From Rhipidocladum racemiflorum (lineage: Eukaryota; Streptophyta; Magnoliopsida; Poales; Poaceae), in the NCBI GenBank assembly GCA_036346355.1, contig CM070571.1, positions 48,752,293-48,816,292 of the forward strand: a stretch of DNA of 64,000 nucleotides, read 5' to 3'. How positions within the stretch are numbered: position 1 is the stretch's first letter; each line of letters opens with the position of its first letter. Positions 54,933 through 64,000 of this stretch are shown here, piece after piece. Below the pieces are notes generated by a model. That model searched no databases and had not been told where the DNA came from. It saw only the letters and a list, made by a program, of their open reading frames with translations. The position numbers and the translations under genes were made by a program.

Positions 54933-57589
54933 GGGCTGTAGGTCCTTGGAATGTGTATTTTTAGTGTCATGCTATAGGGTACAACTAAAATGTGATGTGG
55001 AATAACTTAGAAACATGGCTTAGGTTTTTACTAAAATTTTGTCATAGGATAGCAACATTAAAACTTGCAAAAGTGGTATAACTAATCTAAAATTTGACAC
55101 ACATGGATGCACAGTAGGAAGGGTATGGGTATCGTTGTTTACGCTTAAATGTTGTACTTAAGACTTGTTGCTAAATGCTATATTTGATATAGTACGTTGC
55201 TATGTCTACGAGATAAATGATTGAATTATTCCTGTTGTGGTGGTAAAAGTGGGGTTTTGGTGCCGAAGGGTTTCGGCCACCTCTCTTATTTCATAGTAAG
55301 GGTGAGGTTTGACGGTGTGGCCGGTTAGCGCCACCACCGAAGAACTATTGACCCCTGTAGGAGAAGAGTGCTTATCCTTTCTGTCGTTGATCGGGTAGTT
55401 GACTAGAGTCAAATAGCAGAGTTAATGGTGGTTTCCTTCGTATGTTCTTTGCCGTTCTGACGGTCGGTGTTCTTTGCTTTTCTTGGCTTTAGTAGATTTG
55501 AATCAAATGAAAAGTGTTGGGTTTTCGCGGATCGTTCCGTATGCGGTGTGTGGTTTTCTCTTCCTTGGTTGAAGACGAAGAAGAGGAGACTAGTGTTGCG
55601 CTTCTTTTGGGCGCCTTTCCAGTTTTGATGCCTGTTGATTGCATTATGGGAAACAAGCATTCAATTTATCCCTGTGTTTGTCTTTCTCTGAGGTTAAAGG
55701 AGTTATTGCGGAGTTGTGCCAGACCTGGCTGTCAGGGTTGAAGTTCTGTGGCTTGTAGTAGTACGTGGTGTTTGATTTCGTTATTTTACTGGTTTAAGAA
55801 ATCATCTTTGAAAAACCCTTCTTGTTTCGTGAAAGATTGGGGTTTGGTGCTAAGGTTTTATTTGCAAAGGTTTATTTGATCGGTTGGTTCCCTCCAGTGG
55901 GAGTCTTGGAGATTGAAAAGTGTTTTGGAGAATTCCTTTGCATGACCAAGTTTGGGTTTATCTCATCGCAATTTTGAGAGTCAAATTTTCCTTATGAACT
56001 TAGGATGAGTTTTAAAACTAAAATGTAAACAAAGTAGTCTTTTGACTGAAATCGTTTGTCCCTAGTAAGAATTGATGTTTAGCATGTTATGTAGTAGGTA
56101 ACAATGTGGTTTATGGATTGATGTGTTGCTAAGTTAAATTTTGAGTTGAATCAATTCAATGTGATTAATATCTCTAGCTTGAGAATAAATAGACTACTAG
56201 TGTTGCAGTTTACTCTTAGCGAGAATGATTAAATGTGTTAATGTACATGCTTAGAATCTGTTGCCTTGCTTTAAAAGTGCTTATGATCCTTGTTAATGTT
56301 AAAAGTTTAAACTTTGATGCATAGTTAAAACATTAAGATGATGTAGATCTTTGTTATTGTAAAAGAAACTTTCTTTGGTTGTTAAAGATGTTCTAATCTA
56401 ATGGATTAATAGAGAAATTTAATCGTGTTGACTAGTGACTTTAATTTGGATGTTGATTAGAGTTGCTATTTATGTTGTTGCAAACTACTAGTATCTTTGG
56501 AAGTATGCAGTTGTGTCGCTACAATGCTCGTATTGATATCAATGGAGAAGACATAAGACTTATTGTTAATGATGTTGTTAATGGTAGTGTTAATGCTAGT
56601 ATTCAGTCTATTTTAAATAGTGGGAGTATGTTGTGTGGTGGTAATTTTGTTATCACCTATGTATAGGGTAGCTAAAAGTAATGTTGTTGGTTGATGATTA
56701 TGCCCATTTGTTGTTATTGATGACTAAGTAGTTGTGGTAGCTGTTTAGATTATTCGTTGGAAAACCATGGTTAAAATAGAGGAAAATTTTAACATGTTGC
56801 GATGGAGTGAGCTTTGGATAATTAACATGATGTACAATTTCATCCTTAATGAATGTATGCCTTGGAATCCTAGTTATGAACTTTGTCTTGTAGAGATAAT
56901 ATTTACATGTTGAAGTCGTTGTTTAACTGAATAAGGTTCGGTTGTCGAGACGTGAATATATAGGTGGTATGAAATTTATAGGTTGATCTTGCTGAAAGAT
57001 TTGTGGAAGTACTATGTTTCAAATTTAGAATAAGATGTATTATGATTCGGTGAGCTGTGGGGATCATGCAATTATAGTCTTGGTTGGGTGCCTTTTTGAT
57101 AAGCATCATAAACCCTTATTAAAAATGTTGGGAATGGTAACTAGAGGAAGAATTTGTTGTGAAACTTTCGGTTGAATTGTGTTGGGGCTCCTCAGATAGT
57201 AAATAGTGATTATTGAAGTCTTTAATGGAAAGCGTAGTGGAGTACTAGAGATGGTTCCTTTCATCTTTGAAATGTTGTCTAAAAACCTTTGAAACTGGTT
57301 TGGTTGTTTGCCATCTCGGTTGAATGCTTTCGGTTGAGGTGTTCCTTATGTTGAGTTTCAGAGTTTCCCCAAAACTCGTAGTGGTTGGTGTTGACCTTTG
57401 GTTTTGGCGAATTTGTTTAGTTCGTGTTGTGAGTTTGAGTTTACATCCAAAAGTTTTTGAGTGGATCGCTACTTTCGGCGTCAGACCGATTTATCTTTGG
57501 AATTAATTTTAAAAGGAAGCAGATGGTCATAAAGGGTTGTGTTGGAAACTTTTGAGTTAAGCCCTTGATGTGTAACTCTATTTGACTAA

Positions 57590-59951
57590 TGTGACACTAT
57601 GGTTTGGTGTGACGTTATAGAAGGTGAAACTAGAGAATAAAACCTTTCGGCTTAGGGTTTTCTCGCGTTTTTGGGCCGGTTGAAGTGTTATGTCGCCACG
57701 GAGTGTCGTAACCTTATTTAACGTGCATGATAAGGTAATAACATTATGAGATGTGGAATTAAGATTAAAACTATAGGATATGGAGGTTAATAGCTTTTCC
57801 GGGGCGTTTCCGGGCCGTTTCCGGGGTTTTGGGCCTTGGTGGGCTTTGGTGGGATGGAGTAGGTCTCCGTAACGGACTAGGATTGGGTGTGGGGGCTGGT
57901 AAAAGGGCTCCCCACCAGCCTTTTGGGCGTGCTCCCCCTGCCCTTGGGCGCCCCCACCTCCCCCTCCTAAGCCCTAGCCGCCACCCCCTCTCCCTCTCCC
58001 TCTTGTGCGCCTCCACCTCCCCCTTTGCCCCATTGCTCCCCACCTCTCCACCACCTCTCCTCCACCCCCTTGCTGCCCTAGGGTGGTCTCCACACCTCTG
58101 CACCTTGTGGATCCATCCGTTGGAGCGAGGAGCGAGGAGCGAGGAGCGAGGAGCGTGGAGCGAGGAGCGATCCGCGAGGAGATCTATTGGAGATTCGTTC
58201 GTTGGGCAAAGGTATGATCATGGGGATCCTTGGGTTTGATCTAGGTACTGTTCTTAGGGTGTTTATGAAGTTTTTAGATCAATTGGTGGTGCTGGGTTGG
58301 AGTTCTTTGGGTTAGATCTAAACGTTGCCACGTTTCTGTTTTCGGGCAGATTGAGCAGTCGGGCTAGGGTTCGAGTTTTCGTCGATTGAGAATCCGAATC
58401 TGTCCGTACGGACTTAAAAGAAGTTGTAGATAATTTAATTATCTTTCCGTGTACATAAATCACGTTAAAATCCGATCAGCCGTTTGAAAGTTATGGCCGT
58501 TTTACCGAGCGTGTTAAAATCTGTGACGCGATTGGAACAGATCGTAGTAATCTGTAGATTAAACAATTTTAGAGTCCGAATCAGTCTTTCCGTATAACTA
58601 GAAAAAGGTAGGAAATTTCCTAAGCTTCGCGATGGTGTACTCGTTTAATCGATTTGGAGTCCCAAAACTCAAGTTATGGCCTTTGCAAGGCTGCTGTCCC
58701 GCCGGGACAGAACCTCTGTTTTTAGGTTTGCAAGTAGTGGGCAATGTCGGGTTAGATGGGGATTTGTGTACTGTTTTGCGGGCATTATTGTGAGTGTGTG
58801 ATGCCTATGTGCAGGTGGTGTGACACCGGGAGTGCCCTCTACGTCTCACAAATCCGTCGCCCGCGGTTGAGGCAAGTGTGTTGTAATGTATAGCGGATTG
58901 TAGGTTGTTTGTTGATATTGGGTGAAAGATTGAACACTTGCTATGCTCACTTGCCATGCTTGCTGTTTTCCAATGAAATATTGAGTATGATTATCATGGT
59001 TCGATGCCATGTGTTTATATTTGTCATGATGAGTTGCCATATGTTTATGTACATGTGAAATATGATAATTGGCATAGTTGCATGCATGACATGTTACATG
59101 GCCCGGGTGGTGAGAAAGTCATTAACTAATCCGGGAAGGTCGGTGAGAAAGTTATGACTAATCCGGAGAGCCATTAGAGTAAGTCCTACAACGTGATTCC
59201 ATCTACCGTGGGTTGTGGAAGCGAGGAGTAGGCACCCTCCATCTTCGGGATGGAAGGGGGGAGAGGGTGCACACCGACGGGTGTGTACTCAACCATACCG
59301 GTATGAGTTTCCAAGGAGATATGAGCATAACATTGCATTGCATTGCATTGCATTGCATTGCAATACATATTTAATGATGATGATGTTGTTATGTGCTCAA
59401 GTATGAGATGTTATATGTGATGTAAGGTATTATTGTCTTGTAAATGATCTTGTTGTCCATTACAATATGCTTGCTGAGTTTTCGAACTCACGCTTGTGTT
59501 CTATGTTGTTTTTAGGTACTTTGAGATCGGCACGCGGGAAAAAGGGGTCTAGCTACACTTCTACACGTAGCTTCACCATCATAGTCCATAATTAATCACT
59601 TGGAGACATGATATTAAGAGTTGTGCCATAAACTTAATTTAGGGTTTAATTTAGCATGCTTGTGATTCCTTATTTGCTTGGTTATAGCTTATGAAGTGGT
59701 TGAGCATGCTTTTATTGGCGTAATTTGATGATATATCCATTTATGTTGATGTTTTATTTGTCGTGTGCTATGACATATCCTGCCATGATATTGATATTGT
59801 GTTAATTCATGTTAAAACAAAGGAGATGCTGCCGAAATCTCGGTTTTTAGCATGTGCGCCTTTGCTGGAATTTATGTTTAATTGTGGTATTTAGATGTTG
59901 TTTAGCTTATGTTTGGTAGCATTCAGGCATATTAAATGCCGGGGTGTTACA
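57590..59951 (+). mobile_element. Solo LTR-A (copy A8) inside LARD copy 3, 2362 bp
   Basis: From TGTGACACTATGG to GGGGTGTTACA. Flanks are ACTAA (57585-57589) and ACTAG (59952-59956), a 5 bp target duplication with one difference. The interrupted sequence rejoins in LARD copy 2 as one stretch. It has an extra ~105 bp at the 5' end compared with A1, seven GGAGCGA units (58122-58170), full intron 1 (58212-58814), a 57 nt exon (58815-58871), GC-AG intron 2 (58872-59515) and the hairpin chain (59105-59306). Confidence 0.93.
58122..58170 (+). repeat. GGAGCGA tandem repeat in LTR-A leader
   Basis: Seven 7-bp units, one changed to GGAGCGT. Copy A9 has five units (61945-61979). Copy A1 has a single GGAGCG at the same place. 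Confidence 0.85.
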
Positions 59952-61378
59952 ACTAGAGTTGGAGTCATTTGGAAAATGTGTTTGGTGTGCGGGTGTTTTA
60001 CAAGTCTGGATTTTTATGAATGTTTCATAAGTGAATTTGGTTAGTGAAGAGTTTTCTTTTTGGATTGAGTCTCCCTCTCTTTTGATAAAAATTTATGGCG
60101 CTTGTGTCTGCAGATGTTTTATTTTGGAGTCGATGTTCTGTTCCAAAGGGTTGAGTTTGATTTTGCGAGGTGTTGCAAAGCTATTGTTAAATCGAAGATG
60201 GGTTTTCACACGATGTGGTGTTTTGTTGATTAACGATGTTGCCGTCATAGTTTATATGAATTAGCGCAACTCTCGATGTTATTCGAGATTTATTCATATG
60301 ATACCGAGGCAAAAGTCATCATGTGAATGACTATTCTGGTGAAAAGTAAACATGACATCGTTTTTACATGTTAAATGATAAAAGAGTCATTGAGCCAGGT
60401 CGGTGAGAAAGTCATATATGGAGATATGACTAATCCGGAGTGCTCCTGAAGAGTGTGCATTTATGTCATGAAACGAGATTTCCCTTGCTTTCTAGTATGA
60501 AAAGAAGCAATGAACAATTTCTGGTATGTTGGTTGTGATGTAGGGGATTTATGCTTCCTTTGTGTTTTGGCTTGGATGTTGCCGAATTCTTTCCAAAATG
60601 GTTGTTAACGCTTTGGGTTTGAGTTGTTGTGTGTACACTTGGGCTTGATAGCTAAGTGTTTTTGTGTGAGGGCGAGACCCTCTTAAGAAAGGAACCAATT
60701 GTGGTTTGGTAAGGTTTTCGATCCTAGCTTGGGCTAGGTGTCGAACCTTAGTGGTATAAGGGTGGTTTGTGATGGAGGTTGATGATGTATGGGTTTAACC
60801 TTTACTAAGAGTAGCGATGGGTGGAAGTGAAGTTGACGGTAGATCGGTGATAATTGCCCTGCCGTGAGCAGTTGTCTTCACTAGTTGTTTTTGGGTTTGA
60901 GTCTTGCATGGGAAAGGATGGAATAAAATGTTAGTATGATCGTGTATCGGAAGGGCTAGTGTGCCTTAATGAGTTATTCCCCTCGATGGAAACTTTCGGG
61001 AATGAAGAGAGGTCGTTAAAGGAATTGTGACTTCCTTTGACTTTGTCATGTTGAGTTTATTGCAGTGTGTAGTCAGGTAGGTTGTGATAGAAGGGTGAGG
61101 TGTTTGTCGTGAGGATTCGAGCGTTTTGGGTTGTTGAAGCCCTTCGAGGTTGAAACGCAGATTCTGTTTGGGATTTGAATTGAAAGTTGAACTGTGAGCG
61201 GTTGCCCTTAGTTGAGCTAGATCAACACTTTTTCTTTAAGTGTTGGTTTTGGGAACTCGTTTGTCGTTTGTTTCCTGTTCTAGTCGTTGTGCGAATGTTT
61301 TGTGCTGCAGAGAAGCCTTTTGTCCCTTCGGGACTTTGTTGTTGTTTTTGGCGTCCTTCGGATTCGAGGTCGAATCCT

Positions 61379-61394
61379 GTTGAAGGGGGAAGAA
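61379..61394 (+). other. Polypurine tract of LARD copy 3
   Basis: GTTGAAGGGGGAAGAA directly before the LTR start TGTGACACT. Confidence 0.87.
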
Positions 61395-63103
61395 TGTGAC
61401 ACTATGGTTTGGTGTGACGTTATAGAAGGTGAAACTAGAGAATAAAACCTTTCGGCTTAGGGTTTTCTCGCGTTTTTGGGCCGGTTGAAGTGTTATGTCG
61501 CCACGGAGTGTCGTAACCTTATTTAACGTGCATGATAAGGTTAATAACATTATGAGATGTGGAATTAAGGTTAAAACTATAGGATATGGAGGTTAATAGC
61601 TTTTAAGGCGTTTAGGGCTGTTTCCGGGGTTTTGGGCCTTCCCGGGGGAGTTTGGGCCTTGGTGGGCTTTGGTGGGATGGAGTAGGTCTCCGTAACGGAC
61701 TAGGATTAGGTGTGGGGGCTGGTAAAAGGGCTCCCCACCAGCCTTTTGGGTGTTCTCCCCCTGCCCTTGGGCGCCCCCACCTCCCCCTCCTAAGCCCTAG
61801 CCGCCACCCCCTCTCCCTCTCCCTCTTGTGCGCCTCCACCTCCCCCTTTGCCCCATTGCTCCCCACCTCTCTACCACCTCTCCTCCACCCCCTTGCTGCC
61901 CTAGGGTGGTCTCCACACCTCTGCACCTTGTGGATCCATCCGTTGGAGCGAGGAGCGAGGAGCGAGGAGCGTGGAGCGATCCGCGAGGAGATCTATTGGA
62001 GATTCGTTTGTTGGGCAAAGGTGGTGTGACACCGGGAGTGCCCTCTACGTCCCACAAATCCGTCGCCCGCGGTTGAGGCAAGTGTGTTGTAATGTATAGC
62101 GGATTGTAGGTTGTTTGTTGATATTGGGTGAAAGATTGAACACTTGCTATGCTCACTTGCCATGCTTGCTGTTTTCCAATGAAATATTGAGTATGATTAT
62201 CATGGTTCGATGCCATGTGTTTATATTTGTCATGATGAGTTGCCATATGTTTATGTACATGTGAATATGATAATTGGCATAGTTGCATGCATGACATGTT
62301 ACATGGCCCGGGCGGTGAGAAAGTCATTAACTAATCCGGGAAGGTCGGTGAGAAAGTTATGACTAATCCGGAGAGCCATTAGAGTAAGTCCTACATCGTG
62401 ATTCCATCTACCGTGGGTTGTGGAAGCGAGGAGTAGGCACCCTCCATCTTCGGGATGGAAGGGGGGAGAGGGTGCACTGCACACCGACGGGTGTGTACTC
62501 AACCATACCGGTATGAGTTTCCATGGAGATATGAGCATAACATAGCATTGCATTGCATTGCAATACATTTTTTTTAATGATGATGATGTTGTTATGTGCT
62601 CAAGTATGAGATGTTATATGTGATGTGAGGTATTATTGTCTTGTAAATGATCTTGTTGTCCATTACAATATGCTTGCTGAGTTTTCGAACTCACGCTTGT
62701 GTTTTATGTTGTTTTTAGGTACTTTGAGATCAGCATGCGGGAAAAAGGGATCTAGCTACACTTCTACACGTAGCTCCACCATCATAGTCCATAATTAACC
62801 ACTTGGAGACATGATATTAAGAGTTGTGCCCTAAACTTAATGTATGGTTTAATCTAGCATGCTTGTGAATCCTTATTTGCTTCGTTATAGTTTATGAAGT
62901 GGTTAAGCGTGGTATTATTGGCGTAACTTGATGTTATGTCCATTTATGTTGTTGTTTTAGATGTCGTGTGCTATGATATATATCTTGCCATGATATTGAG
63001 ATTGTGTTAATTCATGAAAAAACAAAGGAGATGCTGCCGAAATATCGGTTTTTAGCATATGAACCTTTGCTGGAATTTATGTTTAATTGTGGTACTTAGA
63101 TGT
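61395..63103 (+). mobile_element. 3' LTR-A of LARD copy 3 (copy A9), intron 1 missing
   Basis: It starts TGTGACACTATGG after a polypurine tract. Up to 62020 (GGGCAAAG) it follows copy A8. It then continues at 62021 with GTGGTGTGAC, so the 603 bp that are A8 58212-58814 are absent. The break falls exactly at AAAG/GTATGA ... GTGCAG/GTGG. The LTR lacks its last ~75 bases; at about 63101-63104 it joins an antisense LTR-A. Confidence 0.92.
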
Positions 63104-64000
63104 ACCCCGGCATTTAATATGCCCGAATGCTACCAAACATAGACTAAGCAACCTCTAAATACCTCAATTACAAGTTAATTACAGCAAAGGAATAAATGCT
63201 AATACTGAACATTTTGACAGTATCTCCTTTGTTTTTCCATGAATCGGAGCAGCAACAAAGTATCACAAGTTATATCATAATGGAAAGCATCTAAAACAGC
63301 AATAACATGTGACATAGCAACAATATAAGTCCAGGATAAAGCATTCAACCAACTCATGAGCTAAACGAATCAAATAGTAAGACCGAGCACACAGTTAAGC
63401 AATTCTCCAAGTTTCATGGCAATACTTTCATTATCATGACTCCAAATGATATCACAGTGTAATTTGTGTGGAGCTACGTGTAGAAGTGTAGCTAAACCCT
63501 TTTTCCCGCATGCCGGTTTCATGGTACCTTAGAAAAACAACATAAGCACAAGCGTGAGTTCATCACTCAGCAACTATATTGCAATGGAACAAGAAAACAC
63601 ATTCCAATACCTTCATCACTACTTTTCACATACAACATCATACACATCTCATAATCATAGTGTAAGCATATCATTGACATCATCATAGATCATCCTCATA
63701 TAATGCAATGCAATGTATTGCAATGCGATGCACATATCTCCTGGAAACTCATACCGGTATGGTTGAGTACACACCCGTCGGTGTGCACCCTCTCCCCCCT
63801 TCCATCCCGAAGATGGAGGGTGCCTACTTCTCGCTTCCGTTCACCGCGGTGAATGGAATAATGATGTAGGACTTACTCATTGGTTCTCCGGATTAGTCAT
63901 AACTTTCTCACCGACCTTCCCGGACTAGTTATGACTTTCTCACCGCCCGGGCCATGTAATCATGCCATGTATGCAGTTATGCCAACATCATAATTAACTC
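63104..64000 (-). mobile_element. LTR-A 3' part (copy A10), antisense, runs off the window
   Basis: It lacks the first few bases of the TGTAACACCCCGG end and goes on through the CCGAAA...TTTCGG palindrome region (here diverged), intron 2 acceptor and the hairpin chain (about 63755-63955). It is similar to A6. Confidence 0.87.

Larger units (their letters stand above)
54919..61394 (+). mobile_element. Internal region of LARD copy 3, non-coding, split by a solo LTR
   Basis: PBS on the left, polypurine tract on the right, no gag or pol motif. Without the solo LTR (57590-59956) it is about 4.1 kb, matching LARD copy 2 (4.3 kb). The hairpin GGTGCCGAA...TTTCGGCCACC is at 55259-55281. The GGTCGGTGAGAAAGT block is at about 60396-60441. 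Small frames, such as one ending SNPVEGGRM at 61399, are not conserved as proteins. The last ~30 bases before the polypurine tract match those at the end of the family A pol element (about 2130-2168), linking it to that autonomous partner. Confidence 0.83.
53786..63103 (+). mobile_element. Whole LARD copy 3
   Basis: Two nearly identical LTR-A pieces flank a non-coding domain with PBS and polypurine tract. A solo LTR-A is nested inside. Both outer ends are fused to antisense LTR-A pieces. Confidence 0.83.

Noticed and set aside
59330..59365. GCATT pentamer repeats and CATCAT/GATGAT microsatellites in LTR-A
   Set aside because: Simple repeats differing in number between copies; no sign of function beyond slippage.
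61187..61399. 70-codon frame ending next to the polypurine tract
   Set aside because: It runs into the LTR and has no counterpart in LARD copy 2. The similarity to the end of the family A element is at nucleotide level.
1..64000. tRNA genes suggested by TGGTATCAGAG matches
   Set aside because: Only the primer-binding 11-13 bases are present, always next to LTR ends; no cloverleaf.
1..64000. CRISPR array, prokaryotic operon, organelle insert or integrated virus
   Set aside because: No regularly spaced repeats with unique spacers, no plastid or mitochondrial genes, no viral capsid or replicase genes. All coding sequence is Ty1/copia or Ty3/gypsy, apart from the ORF0-like gene of family B.

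Overview
This 64 kb window looks like plant nuclear DNA from an intergenic, probably heterochromatic, retrotransposon nest. I see no host protein gene, rRNA, tRNA or CRISPR array. Everything I can identify is an LTR retrotransposon, a solo LTR or a rearranged LTR fragment. Initiator-Met-type primer binding sites (TGGTATCARAG) follow several LTRs, the pol genes are Ty3/gypsy (chromovirus-like) and Ty1/copia (SIRE/Maximus-like), and the termini are TG...CA. The species cannot be named from the sequence. Local labels used here: LTR-A (TGTGACACC...GGTGTTACA, about 2.2 kb), LTR-B (TGTAACACC...GGGTCCCGACA, 2.4-4 kb), LTR-C (a partial antisense LTR) and LTR-D (starts TGTCAAGG).

Layout. 1-4358: 3' half of a gypsy element (decayed pol, polypurine tract, 3' LTR-A). 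4359-9985: a copia element (LTR end, PBS, gag, protease, integrase), split by an antisense solo copia LTR (5462-7276). 9986-10630: fragment of another LTR. 10631-21641: gypsy element B1 in sense, with a 5' LTR-B carrying a nested solo LTR-A (target duplication GTTCG), an extra ORF before gag, and gag-pol with many stops. 21650-21909: inverted LTR-B end with PBS. 21910-32522: two LARD-like non-autonomous elements with LTR-A ends facing each other. 32523-34620: 3' end of an antisense copia element. 34621-46446: antisense gypsy element B2/B3 with almost intact gag-pol. 46447-53032: a pile of LTR pieces (A, C, D, B). 53033-64000: a third LARD with LTR-A ends, a nested solo LTR-A, and fold-back LTR junctions on both sides.

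How the parts fit. The pol at 1-2081 and the non-coding LARDs carry the same kind of LTR and the same sequence just before the polypurine tract, so the LARDs were probably mobilised by that autonomous family. Family B has its own pol.

The most interesting signal lies inside the LTRs. Families A, B and D each contain what looks like a spliced leader: a small internal exon, a GC-AG intron (donor AG/GCAAGT-like), and a 6-7 bp hairpin 23-25 nt before the 3' splice site. LTR-C preserves the small exon and its GC donor. In B and D the predicted splice joins two acidic coding exons in frame, ending in a conserved stop. One LTR-A copy (61395-63103) lacks exactly the first intron at its GT-AG borders, as expected if a spliced RNA had been reverse-transcribed. 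LTR-A also carries an approximately 200 nt chain of hairpins with paired (compensatory) differences between copies.
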